A DNA stretch of 18,294 nucleotides. It comes from Candidatus Margulisiibacteriota bacterium (lineage in GTDB: Bacteria; Margulisbacteria; WOR-1; XYC2-FULL-46-14; JAHJBW01). The notes under the pieces were generated by a model. The model did not search any database and was not told the origin of the DNA. It saw only the letters and a program-made list of their open reading frames with translations. The position numbers were made by a program, and so were the translations under genes. Below are positions 6,143 through 13,515 of this stretch, piece after piece (position 1 is the first letter of the stretch; each line of letters begins with the position of its first letter). The stretch spans positions 1 to 18,294 of the forward strand of contig JAHJBW010000101.1 in the NCBI GenBank assembly GCA_018813405.1. The letters are read 5' to 3'.

Positions 6143-7678
6143 ATGCTAGTTAAGTTGAACAGTTCGGCACTTTTGGGACTTGAGGCGCAAACAGTTGAGG
6201 TGGAAGTGAACGGAAACGAAGAAGCCATGCCGGGCCAGACAATAGTAGGCCTTCCCGACGCGGCGGTACGGGAAAGCCGCGACAGGATACACTGCGCGGT
6301 AGCCAATTCCGGCCTGGAATTTCCTCCCGGCTACTTTACCATCAATCTGGCCCCCGGCGATGTCAGGAAAGAAGGTCCTGTCTACGACCTGGCCATTGCC
6401 CTGGGAATACTCTCTTCCGCAAATCGCATCCCATCCGATCCTTTAAAGGACACCATTGTCCTGGGAGAACTTTCCCTGGACGGCGAGGTGCGCGCCGTAT
6501 CAGGCATACTGCCGATCTGCTGTTCCGCCAAAGAGAACGGCATTAAAAGGGCTATCGTGCCGCTTGAGAACGCGGATGAAGCCGCTCTGGTAAAAGGTTT
6601 AGAGGTATTCCCTGTTGCCGGGCTGAAGGAAACCTGCTCCTTTATTTGCGGTGATACAGAGATAAAGCCCCACATAGTCGACCTGAAGAGCCTGATACCC
6701 GAGGAGCCGGAGTTTGGGGTGGATTTTTCGGACGTAAAGGGTCAGCAGCACGCCAAAAGGGCTCTGGAGATAGCCGCGGCCGGCTCGCACAACATATTGA
6801 TGGTCGGCTCGCCCGGGTCCGGCAAGACCATGCTGGCAAGGCGCCTGCCCACAATCCTGCCTCCCCTCTCGATCGAGGAGGCGTTAGAGGTAACAAAACT
6901 CTATTCGGTAACGGGTTTGCTCTCAAACAGGAAAACGCTGATCAACACCCGGCCCTTCAGGTCGCCTCATCACACGACATCGGATATCGGGATAATTGGA
7001 GGAGGACGCATTCCACGCCCCGGAGAGGTCTCGCTCTCTCATCTGGGCGTGCTTTTTCTGGATGAATTTCCGGAATTTGAGAGAGAGGTGCTGGAAGTCC
7101 TGCGACAGCCCCTTGAGGATGGCATGGTAACTGTTTCCCGCGCCCTGGCTACCCTTACCTATCCGGCGGAGTTCATGCTGGTGGCGGCCATGAATCCCTG
7201 CCCCTGCGGCAATTACATGGATACGCTTAAGAACTGCACCTGCACGCCTTTGAAGATACAGAGATACTGGGGCAAGCTGTCCGGCCCGCTTTTGGACCGC
7301 ATAGACCTGCACCTGGAAGTCCCCCGGCTGAAAAAGGAGGACCTGTACTCCAAAGAGAGCGGCGAAAGCTCTAAGGCCATCAGGACGCGGGTCACTGCCG
7401 CCAGGAACATACAGAAAAAGAGGTTCGCGGGGACCAGGACCCATTCCAATGCCAGGATGCAGTCCAAACAAACCAGGCAATTCTGTGTGTTAAGCGGTGA
7501 GGCGGAAGAGCTGTTAAAGTCGGCAGTACTGCACCTGCGCATGAGCGGCAGGGCCTATGACCGCATCTTAAAAGTATCCAGGACCATTGCCGACCTGGAC
7601 GGATCGGAAGTCATCGAAGCCCGGCACATAGCCGAGGCCACGCAATACAGGACACTGGACAGGAAGGAGGTTTTATAG
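6143..7678 (+). CDS. comM: YifB/ComM-type Mg-chelatase-like AAA+ ATPase
   Basis: A 511-residue AAA+ protein of the YifB family. ComM members are hexameric helicases that promote branch migration during integration of transformed DNA; here the role is inferred from family only. Layout: an N-terminal ChlI/Lon-like domain (about 1-170, with LPDAAVRESRDRI and INLAPGDVRKEGPVYDLAIALGIL), an AAA core with Walker A GSPGSGKTML at about residue 220, Walker B LFLDEFPEF, the conserved FRSPHHTTSD, a cysteine cluster in AAMNPCPCGNYMD followed by NCTCTP, LLDRIDLHLEVP, and the C-terminal Mg-chelatase domain with LRMSGRAYDRILKVSRTIAD. It starts immediately after the yraN stop, with AAAGGGGGA upstream. Confidence 0.94.
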   Translation: MLVKLNSSALLGLEAQTVEVEVNGNEEAMPGQTIVGLPDAAVRESRDRIHCAVANSGLEFPPGYFTINLAPGDVRKEGPVYDLAIALGILSSANRIPSDPLKDTIVLGELSLDGEVRAVSGILPICCSAKENGIKRAIVPLENADEAALVKGLEVFPVAGLKETCSFICGDTEIKPHIVDLKSLIPEEPEFGVDFSDVKGQQHAKRALEIAAAGSHNILMVGSPGSGKTMLARRLPTILPPLSIEEALEVTKLYSVTGLLSNRKTLINTRPFRSPHHTTSDIGIIGGGRIPRPGEVSLSHLGVLFLDEFPEFEREVLEVLRQPLEDGMVTVSRALATLTYPAEFMLVAAMNPCPCGNYMDTLKNCTCTPLKIQRYWGKLSGPLLDRIDLHLEVPRLKKEDLYSKESGESSKAIRTRVTAARNIQKKRFAGTRTHSNARMQSKQTRQFCVLSGEAEELLKSAVLHLRMSGRAYDRILKVSRTIADLDGSEVIEARHIAEATQYRTLDRKEVL

Positions 7679-7709
7679 AAGCGGCGCCAAAATAGAACGG
7701 AGGAGGAAC

Positions 7710-8225
7710 ATGGATATTTCAAGAGAAAAAATAGAAAGCCATATCTTTTATCTTAGAAACACAAAGGTCATGCTTGATAGGGACCTTGCCAATCTCTATC
7801 AGGTCGAAACGCGCCAACTAAAAAGACAGGTTAGAAGGAACATTGATAGATTTCCTGAAGATTTCATGTTTGTTCTTAATGAACAGGAAATAAATGAAGT
7901 GGTGTGCCAAAATGGCACACCCTCAAGATCGTACTTTGGAGGAGCAATCCCATATGCGTTCACTGAACACGGCATATTGATGCTTTCATCGGTCCTGAAT
8001 AGCAAGAGGGCAATAATTGTTAACATCCAGATCATGAGAACATTCTCTGGCTTAAGGAGGATGCTTTCCAATTATTCTGAATTACACAAGAAATTATTGG
8101 AGATCGAAAAAAGGTTTGATTCCCAATTCAAAATAGTGTTTGACGCCATAAAAGCGCTAATGAAACCAACAGAAAAAACAGGCAAAAAGATCGGATTTTT
8201 GAGAGGGGGTGAGAAAGATGTATAA
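7710..8225 (+). CDS. ORF6N-domain DNA-binding protein
   Basis: A 171-residue protein with an N-terminal ORF6N domain (about residues 1-60): HIFYLRNTKVMLDRDLANLY and then TRQLKRQVRRNIDRFPEDFMF. Next come the usual YAFTEHGILMLSSVLNSKRA and IQIMRTFSGLRRML blocks and a helical, Lys-rich C-terminus. ORF6N proteins are found in phages and mobile elements and are thought to bind DNA; they are also widely scattered on bacterial chromosomes. GGAGGAGG at 7699-7706 is the SD. The gene looks more AT-rich than comM before it, which with the family suggests acquisition. A perfect palindrome lies in the coding sequence at 7901-7921. Confidence 0.88.
   Translation: MDISREKIESHIFYLRNTKVMLDRDLANLYQVETRQLKRQVRRNIDRFPEDFMFVLNEQEINEVVCQNGTPSRSYFGGAIPYAFTEHGILMLSSVLNSKRAIIVNIQIMRTFSGLRRMLSNYSELHKKLLEIEKRFDSQFKIVFDAIKALMKPTEKTGKKIGFLRGGEKDV
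7901..7921. repeat. Perfect palindrome inside the ORF6N gene
   Basis: Arms GGTGTGCC (7901-7908) and GGCACACC (7914-7921) around AAAAT. It encodes part of the variable linker between the ORF6N domain and the YAFTEHG block. Operator-like symmetry, but it could instead be a hairpin in the mRNA. Confidence 0.85.
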
Positions 8226-8349
8226 AGTCAAATACTACTTGCCGAGGAATTTCTTAAGGGAGATATTGATGGACCACATTGAGCTGGATAGCTGGTTGAG
8301 GCACAGGTGGTTGAAAGAGCGCATATTTAGCATTGAAAAAGTCCATTAA
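8218..8349 (+). CDS. Small hypothetical protein, 43 aa
   Basis: An ATG at 8218 overlaps the last codons of the ORF6N gene by 8 nt and opens a 43-residue frame ending at TAA 8347-8349. A purine-rich SD (AGGGGGTGAG, about 8204-8213) stands just upstream. The product begins MYKVKYYLPRNFLREIL and is rich in aromatic and basic residues (WLRHRWLKERIF). I do not recognise it; it could be a real translationally coupled small protein or the remnant of a longer gene. No membrane segment is visible. Confidence 0.5.
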   Translation: MYKVKYYLPRNFLREILMDHIELDSWLRHRWLKERIFSIEKVH

Positions 8350-8355
8350 ATGCTC

Positions 8356-8384
8356 TTGTATTGATAAATTTCAGGGCGTATAAT
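8356..8384 (+). promoter_or_regulatory. Promoter of the kinase operon
   Basis: TTGTAT at 8356-8361, 17-nt spacer, perfect TATAAT at 8379-8384. The predicted start at about 8391 leaves a leader of about 20 nt before the ATG at 8411. It probably drives the genes to 13439. Confidence 0.72.
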
Positions 8385-8410
8385 CAAAAACATCCCTGGG
8401 ATTGGTTTGG

Positions 8411-9865
8411 ATGGCAAAAGATAAAACAAGCAATATTAAGATCGGCCAGGATGTCTACAAGAGCATCTTTGACTCTTCCAGCGACATCCTTGTGTTGATA
8501 GACCGTAAAGGCACTATCCTTAATGTCAATAAAAGGGTCCTCGAGGTTAGCGGCCATAGAAAGTCTGCTGTTGTCGGCCGCAATATAAGCTCGCTGGCCG
8601 GCATTTTTACCCCAAAAAGCGTTGTTCTTATGACCGCAAACTTTGCCAGACGATTGATGGGTAAAAATGTCGCGAAATACGAGGTTGAAGGCAGGACTAA
8701 ACAGGGGGAACCCCTCTATTTTGAGATCAGCGCCATCCCGATCAGGGACAAAAAGGACAAAAGCCCCATCGGGGAACTGGCCGTTCTGCACGACATAACA
8801 GCAAGAAAGATCGCCGAAAAAGAAAAAGAAGCTACCGCCGCCAGATTTCGCCTGCTGGCTGAAAAAATACCGGACGGGGTCATGCTTATCGAAAGCGACA
8901 GGATAATCTGGACAAATTCCGCCGTAGGCGATATCTTTGAAAAACTAAGACACGGAATGACAGGCCGCTCTTTTAAAGCTATGCTCCCCGCAGGAAAGGA
9001 TAAGATCGAAAAAACTCTAAATGACGTGCTTTGCGGGAAGATCGAGACCGCAACTATGGAAACTGTCATTTGCGCAAAAAAAGATTGCTGTAAGACTGTT
9101 GAACTGACAGCCGCAAAAATAGCTCTAAACGACCGCCCCACTTTACTGGTCATGCTGAGGGACATTACCCTTCAGAAAAGGAAAGACCAGATCAAAGGAT
9201 CGATTGTCAGGGATGTAACACATACGTTAAAATCCCCTATTGCCATGGTCAGAATGGCAAACGACATGCTCGAAACCGCTATCAAGAACAGCGACATTGG
9301 CCAAATAAAAAAAGCTCAATATATAATTTCACGAAACTGTATTCGCCTGGAAAACTATGTTAAAGATATCCTGGACATGCTTTCTGCAGCGGCCAGGCCC
9401 CAAACAAAGGCCGGACAGGAAAGGTTTTCACTCAATGGTTTGGTGTTGGACGAACTCAAAGAAGAAGAATTGGATATAAAAACCGCCAGGGTCCGGATAG
9501 AGACCAGGCTGGACCCCAAAGATCCACAGATATTTTCCAGCAGAAATGAGCTAAAGATAGTTCTGCATAATATAGTCTCAAATACTTTAAAATTCTCCCC
9601 TGGCGGAAAAGCCAAAATTACAACCCGACAAAAAAAGAGCGGGGAGATAATTATCTCAATCGCAGATACAGGCATTGGCATAAAAAAAGAGAACCTTGGC
9701 AAGGTGTTTGACAGTTTCTATAAAGAAGATCATTTCTTCAAAGGCACCGGGATCGGACTGGCAACATCCAAGGAGATAATTGAAAGATTAAATGGTAAAA
9801 TCACAGTAAGTTCGCCCGGCAAAAACAAAGGCGCGACCGTAAGGATAACTCTGCCGAAAGAATAA
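8411..9865 (+). CDS. Soluble PAS-PAS sensor histidine kinase
   Basis: A two-component sensor kinase with no signal peptide or membrane segment, so cytoplasmic. Order from the ATG at 8411: PAS 1 (about 10-130, ending GELAVLHDITARK), PAS 2 (about 138-255, ending VMLRDITLQKRK), a HisKA dimerisation/phosphoacceptor domain with His271 in DVTHTLKSPIAM, and a HATPase domain with N-box LHNIVSNTLKFSPGG, G1 DTGIGIKKENL and G2 GTGIGLATSKEI. The H-box has Thr after His and Ser at +4 instead of the common H-E-x-x-T, recalling PhoQ-type HSLKTP. An alternative TTG at 8402 would add MVW. It heads the signalling operon, and the kinase at 10479 is a paralogue. The signal is unknown. Confidence 0.93.
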   Translation: MAKDKTSNIKIGQDVYKSIFDSSSDILVLIDRKGTILNVNKRVLEVSGHRKSAVVGRNISSLAGIFTPKSVVLMTANFARRLMGKNVAKYEVEGRTKQGEPLYFEISAIPIRDKKDKSPIGELAVLHDITARKIAEKEKEATAARFRLLAEKIPDGVMLIESDRIIWTNSAVGDIFEKLRHGMTGRSFKAMLPAGKDKIEKTLNDVLCGKIETATMETVICAKKDCCKTVELTAAKIALNDRPTLLVMLRDITLQKRKDQIKGSIVRDVTHTLKSPIAMVRMANDMLETAIKNSDIGQIKKAQYIISRNCIRLENYVKDILDMLSAAARPQTKAGQERFSLNGLVLDELKEEELDIKTARVRIETRLDPKDPQIFSSRNELKIVLHNIVSNTLKFSPGGKAKITTRQKKSGEIIISIADTGIGIKKENLGKVFDSFYKEDHFFKGTGIGLATSKEIIERLNGKITVSSPGKNKGATVRITLPKE

Positions 9866-9874
9866 GGAGGGTAT

Positions 9875-10486
9875 ATGTCACAACAAAAGTTTTCGATCGG
9901 AGAGGCTTTGGGGTTTGGATGGAACACCATGAAGGCAAATTTGGGATTTTTTATCCTTTTGCTGATAGTCATAGGGATATTGCATATTATCCCCAATATT
10001 TTCCAGAACATGGACCTGCCCGGCTTGTCGGTGCTGGTCAACCTGGCCTTTTTTGTCCTTTATCTGGTCATCCAGATGGGAATGATCAAGATAGTATTAA
10101 AGTTCAACGATGGGCAAAAGCCCGCCCTGGCCGATCTTGTCGCACCCTACCCGCTCTTCTTCAGATATTTGTTCGCGTCAATACTCTATGGCCTGATAGT
10201 CGTTTGCGGCCTGATACTGCTTATAGTGCCAGGTATAGTCTGGGCCATAAAATTCCAGTTCTTTGGATATTTCATTGTTGACGAAGGCGCGGGGGCCGTT
10301 GATTCGCTAAAGAAAAGCGCGGCCATAACTCAAGGAGCAAAATGGGACCTGTTCCTGCTGGGAATATGCGCGATGCTGATAAATCTGCTGGGGGCACTGT
10401 GCCTTATGATTGGCCTGTTCGCCACCATACCGACGACTTTTGCAGCCTATGCCAACGTATACAGGAAACTAAAAGGGAATGCCTAG
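9875..10486 (+). CDS. Polytopic membrane protein
   Basis: A 203-residue integral membrane protein with about five hydrophobic segments: FFILLLIVIGILHII (about 28-42), LVNLAFFVLYLVIQMGMI (about 53-70), LFASILYGLIVVCGLILLIVPG (about 95-116), and two near the C-terminus (LFLLGICAMLINLLGALCLM, then MIGLFATIPTTFAAY). The IVPGIVWAIKFQFFGYFIVD block followed by DSLKKSAAITQG resembles bacterial families annotated as DUF975 or glycerophosphodiesterase membrane-domain proteins, which lack a known activity of their own. AAGGAGG at 9864-9870 is an excellent SD, overlapping the kinase stop. Sitting between two soluble kinases, it may be their membrane partner, but that is inference. Confidence 0.8.
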   Translation: MSQQKFSIGEALGFGWNTMKANLGFFILLLIVIGILHIIPNIFQNMDLPGLSVLVNLAFFVLYLVIQMGMIKIVLKFNDGQKPALADLVAPYPLFFRYLFASILYGLIVVCGLILLIVPGIVWAIKFQFFGYFIVDEGAGAVDSLKKSAAITQGAKWDLFLLGICAMLINLLGALCLMIGLFATIPTTFAAYANVYRKLKGNA

Positions 10487-12641
10487 AAAAACAAATCCTC
10501 AAAACGGTCCTTTATACCAACAGTTCTTTGAACAGTCAGATGATGTCATGGCGCATATTAATAAACAGGGCATTATATTAGACCTCAATGAACGCGCGGA
10601 AACACTAAGCGGTTATAAAAAGAAGGAGCTTGTGGGAAAAAGGATATCACGCCTGTTCGTCGGGTTCACCTCAAAAAGCCTGGCTTTGTTCGCGGCCAAT
10701 TTCGCCCGAAGGATGGCCGGCAAAAAGGTCGAGCCCTACGAAGTTGAAGCCAGGTCAAAATCAGGACAAAGACTTTTCTTTTCGGTAAACGCCATTGTGC
10801 TAAAGGACGAAAAAGGCAAAAAGACTGGCGAACTGGCAGTCCTGCACGACATAACGTCCCGCAAAGATGCAGAAGACAAGCTCAAAGCCATATTTAAATC
10901 CATTCCCATACCCGCGTATCTTTGGAAAAAGGCCGGCAATGATTTTATTCTGATCGACTTCAATGAGGCCGCGGTAAAGATCACAAAAGGCGGCATATCA
11001 AAGTTCATGGGGATCAAAGCCTCAGAACTGTTCCGGGGCACGACGATCGCTAACAAACTAAAGGGCGCCTACCAGGAAAAAGCTTCTCGAACAGTTGAAA
11101 CTCTTTATAGCTTTAGAACTACCGGCAAAAAATTATGGCTCAACGTAAAATACGCCTTTATCGAGCCCGATCTGATGCTTGTCCTGACAGAAAATATCGA
11201 TCCGCAAAAAAGGTCTGCCCAAGAACTATCGAACAGCGAGAACCGATATCGGGAACTTATTAACAGGATGAGCAATGGTGTGGCTGTCTACGAAGCCAAC
11301 AAGAACGGCACAGATTTTATTTTCAAGGATTTTAACAGGGCCGCCGAAAAAATAGATAACATAAGCAAAGAAGAACTGCTCGGAAAAAGCGTTAAAAAGG
11401 TTTTTCCCGGCGTGGTAAAAATGGGTTTGTTTGATGTCTTTCAAAAGGTCTGGAAAACCGGCCGGCCCATATCTCATCCTGTTACATTATACAAAGATCA
11501 AAGACTTGCAGGATGGAGGGAAAATTTCGTTTACAAATTGCCGACCGGAGAGATAGTCGCTATCTATCAGGACAGGACAGGGGAGAAGCAGGCTGAAATG
11601 GCGCTTCGAGAAAGCGAAGAACAATTCAGGTCACTGGCCGAAGGCATGCCCGATGGCGTTCTTGTCGGGATAGATGGAAAAAATATGTGGGTCAATCAGG
11701 CTTTCGCGGATATTTTGGGATATACAAGGAAAGAATTGGCCGGAATGAGAGCGGACCAGATCGTCGCGCCCGAATCTTTGCCGGAGGTAATAAAGAACAT
11801 GAAGGCCCGCCAGGCGGGAAAAGATGTCGCTTCAAAATATGAAATAGCTGTATTTACAAGGTCCGGCGAAAGGAAATTTGTCGAGGTCTCGGCAACCAGG
11901 ACATTTTTTGAAGGAAAATTCGGATCTCTTGTGATAGCCAGGGATATTACCACTCGCAAACAAAGGGAACAGCTCAATGAAAATCTCATACGGGACGTTT
12001 CACATTCCCTTAAATCACCTATTGCCATACTGGAAATGTCGATAGACCTCCTTAACAAGGGTATTACATCCACTGATCTGTCCCTTATCAAAAAGTCAGC
12101 CGTTATGATCGAAGGCAACACCAAAAGGATCAGCAAGGATGTTGATAATATAATGGGGCTTTACAGCCTTACTCAGCGCCCATCAGAACCAGCAAGGGAA
12201 GAGATATTCATAAGCGAGATTATCGAAGACATACTTAAGGACGAAAAGTTCGACATGGAAAAGAACAATGTGATCGCTTATGTAGATATAGGAAAAGACG
12301 CGGAATCACTGTTCTTCAACAAGAAAGAGATCAAGATGCTGCTATACAACATTTTAGACAACTCGATAAAATTCACAAAAAATGGTACTATTACCATAAA
12401 AGTAGCATCGACCGACAACAGCATTGTCATGTCCTTTATCGATACAGGCATAGGCATAAAGCCGCAAATCCTGCATAAGGTTTATGATACTTTTTACAGA
12501 GAAGACGCCGCTTATGCCGGCACAGGCCTGGGATTGAGCATTTGCAAAGCTGTTGTTGACCGGAACAAGGGAAAAATTTTGGTTAGTTCGGAAGGCAGGG
12601 GAAAAGGGACGGAAGTGATCTTAACCCTGCCCAAAAACTGA
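10479..12641 (+). CDS. Soluble four-PAS sensor histidine kinase
   Basis: A 720-residue kinase without membrane segments. Order: PAS 1 (about 10-125, ending GELAVLHDITSRK), PAS 2 (about 126-240), PAS 3 (about 247-365, FKDFNRAAEKIDNISKEELL), PAS 4 (about 372-495, MWVNQAFADILGYTRKELAG), HisKA with His509 in DVSHSLKSPIAI, then HATPase with N-box LLYNILDNSIKFTKNG, G1 DTGIGIKPQIL and G2 GTGLGLSICKAV. PAS 1, the last PAS and the catalytic half match the kinase at 8411, so this looks like the same design with two PAS domains inserted. The start overlaps the membrane-protein stop by 8 nt, with AAAAGGGA before it. The receiver gene 11 nt downstream is a likely partner. Confidence 0.93.
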   Translation: MPRKTNPQNGPLYQQFFEQSDDVMAHINKQGIILDLNERAETLSGYKKKELVGKRISRLFVGFTSKSLALFAANFARRMAGKKVEPYEVEARSKSGQRLFFSVNAIVLKDEKGKKTGELAVLHDITSRKDAEDKLKAIFKSIPIPAYLWKKAGNDFILIDFNEAAVKITKGGISKFMGIKASELFRGTTIANKLKGAYQEKASRTVETLYSFRTTGKKLWLNVKYAFIEPDLMLVLTENIDPQKRSAQELSNSENRYRELINRMSNGVAVYEANKNGTDFIFKDFNRAAEKIDNISKEELLGKSVKKVFPGVVKMGLFDVFQKVWKTGRPISHPVTLYKDQRLAGWRENFVYKLPTGEIVAIYQDRTGEKQAEMALRESEEQFRSLAEGMPDGVLVGIDGKNMWVNQAFADILGYTRKELAGMRADQIVAPESLPEVIKNMKARQAGKDVASKYEIAVFTRSGERKFVEVSATRTFFEGKFGSLVIARDITTRKQREQLNENLIRDVSHSLKSPIAILEMSIDLLNKGITSTDLSLIKKSAVMIEGNTKRISKDVDNIMGLYSLTQRPSEPAREEIFISEIIEDILKDEKFDMEKNNVIAYVDIGKDAESLFFNKKEIKMLLYNILDNSIKFTKNGTITIKVASTDNSIVMSFIDTGIGIKPQILHKVYDTFYREDAAYAGTGLGLSICKAVVDRNKGKILVSSEGRGKGTEVILTLPKN

Positions 12642-12652
12642 GGAGGAATTTT

Positions 12653-13039
12653 ATGGGAAAAACCAGGAGTATTTTAATAGTTGAAGACGACAAAGAAATG
12701 CAGGAAATATACAAAGATATGTTCAAGGGGAAAGAAGCACAGTACAAGGTCTCTTTCGAGTCCAACGCAGAAGAAGCCTTGAACACAATAGACAAAAATA
12801 TCTTTGACGTAATTATCCTGGATATCATCATGACCCCTATGCCGGGCGATTCTTTCTTTGTTCATCTGCGGACGGTTAAAAAACAGCAAACGCCTGTCCT
12901 GGTGGTCAGCGTGCTGGACGAAGACATGCTGCGCAACATGAAAGAGATAAATCATATCCAGTTCCTGCAAAAACCCATAAACGAGGAAGAATTGTTCAAG
13001 AATATCGAAGACGTCATCCAAAAATTCGGCACGAAATAG
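12653..13039 (+). CDS. Single-domain response regulator (receiver only)
   Basis: A 128-residue CheY-like receiver with no output domain. The acidic pocket is E11-D12-D13 (ILIVEDDKE), the phosphoacceptor is Asp57 (VIILDIIM), the switch residue is Ser86 (LVVSVL), and the conserved lysine is Lys107 (LQKPI). AGGAGG at 12640-12645 is the SD and overlaps the end of the kinase gene. Directly behind the four-PAS kinase, it is probably phosphorylated by one or both kinases and acts by protein-protein contact or as a phosphorelay shuttle. No DNA-binding output partner is encoded in the window. Confidence 0.93.
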   Translation: MGKTRSILIVEDDKEMQEIYKDMFKGKEAQYKVSFESNAEEALNTIDKNIFDVIILDIIMTPMPGDSFFVHLRTVKKQQTPVLVVSVLDEDMLRNMKEINHIQFLQKPINEEELFKNIEDVIQKFGTK

Positions 13040-13064
13040 GACCCCCAAAAAGGAGCCCTCTGCC

Positions 13065-13439
13065 ATGAAAAGAATACTTGCAGCCTCTTTTCTGTTATTT
13101 GTTATTTTTCTTTTGGTTGGCTGTAATGGGAGCGGCCCCTCCGATGCTACCTACCGATTGATAGTGGGAGAAGAGCTTACTATCAAGCTTGATTCCAACC
13201 CCACCACCGGATATTCATGGCATATTGACGGGGATTTCAACAAAAGAGTTGTGAGCTACGAAGGAAGTGAATACCTGGAACCGGACACCTCCAGACTGGG
13301 GGCGGGCGGGCAGGAAGCCTTCAAGTTCAGGGCCGCGGGCAAAGGCAAGACCAACATAAAGATGAAGTACTTCAGGACCTGGGACCCCAAGTCCGGACCC
13401 GTTGAAAGAAAAGTTTATACCGTCATCGTAACAGAGTGA
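13065..13439 (+). CDS. Chagasin-like (I42) protease inhibitor lipoprotein
   Basis: A 124-residue lipoprotein: basic start MKRILAASF, hydrophobic run, and a lipobox LVGC with the lipidated Cys at residue 20. The mature part is a chagasin/I42-type domain. The hallmark NPTTGYSW loop is at about residues 45-52, the GAGGQEAFKFRA strand precedes the third loop, and the last block is IKMKYFRTWDPKSG. I42 proteins inhibit papain-like cysteine proteases by inserting three loops into the active site; the inhibitory activity here is inferred. AGGAG at 13051-13055 is the SD. It follows the receiver gene by 25 nt, so is probably last in the signalling operon. No cysteine protease is encoded in the window. 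Confidence 0.88.
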   Translation: MKRILAASFLLFVIFLLVGCNGSGPSDATYRLIVGEELTIKLDSNPTTGYSWHIDGDFNKRVVSYEGSEYLEPDTSRLGAGGQEAFKFRAAGKGKTNIKMKYFRTWDPKSGPVERKVYTVIVTE

Positions 13440-13458
13440 TCAAAAAGCAACCCTAAAA

Positions 13459-13486
13459 TTGACAATTCCATGTCTAATCCTATAAT
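13459..13486 (+). promoter_or_regulatory. Consensus promoter of the TPR-protein gene
   Basis: Perfect TTGACA at 13459-13464, 16-nt spacer, perfect TATAAT at 13481-13486. Predicted start is about 13493, with SD AGGAGG at 13503-13508 and ATG at 13516. This is the best promoter match in the window, implying strong or constitutive transcription. Confidence 0.85.
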
Positions 13487-13515
13487 GTTGGCGGCTATTC
13501 TCAGGAGGGATTTTC

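Noticed and set aside
6923..7480. 185-codon minus-strand frame opposite the comM-like gene
   Set aside because: It is the codon shadow of a highly conserved AAA+ gene.
8361..8366. TTGATA as the -35 of the kinase-operon promoter
   Set aside because: It would leave only a 12-nt spacer to TATAAT; TTGTAT at 8356 gives 17 nt.
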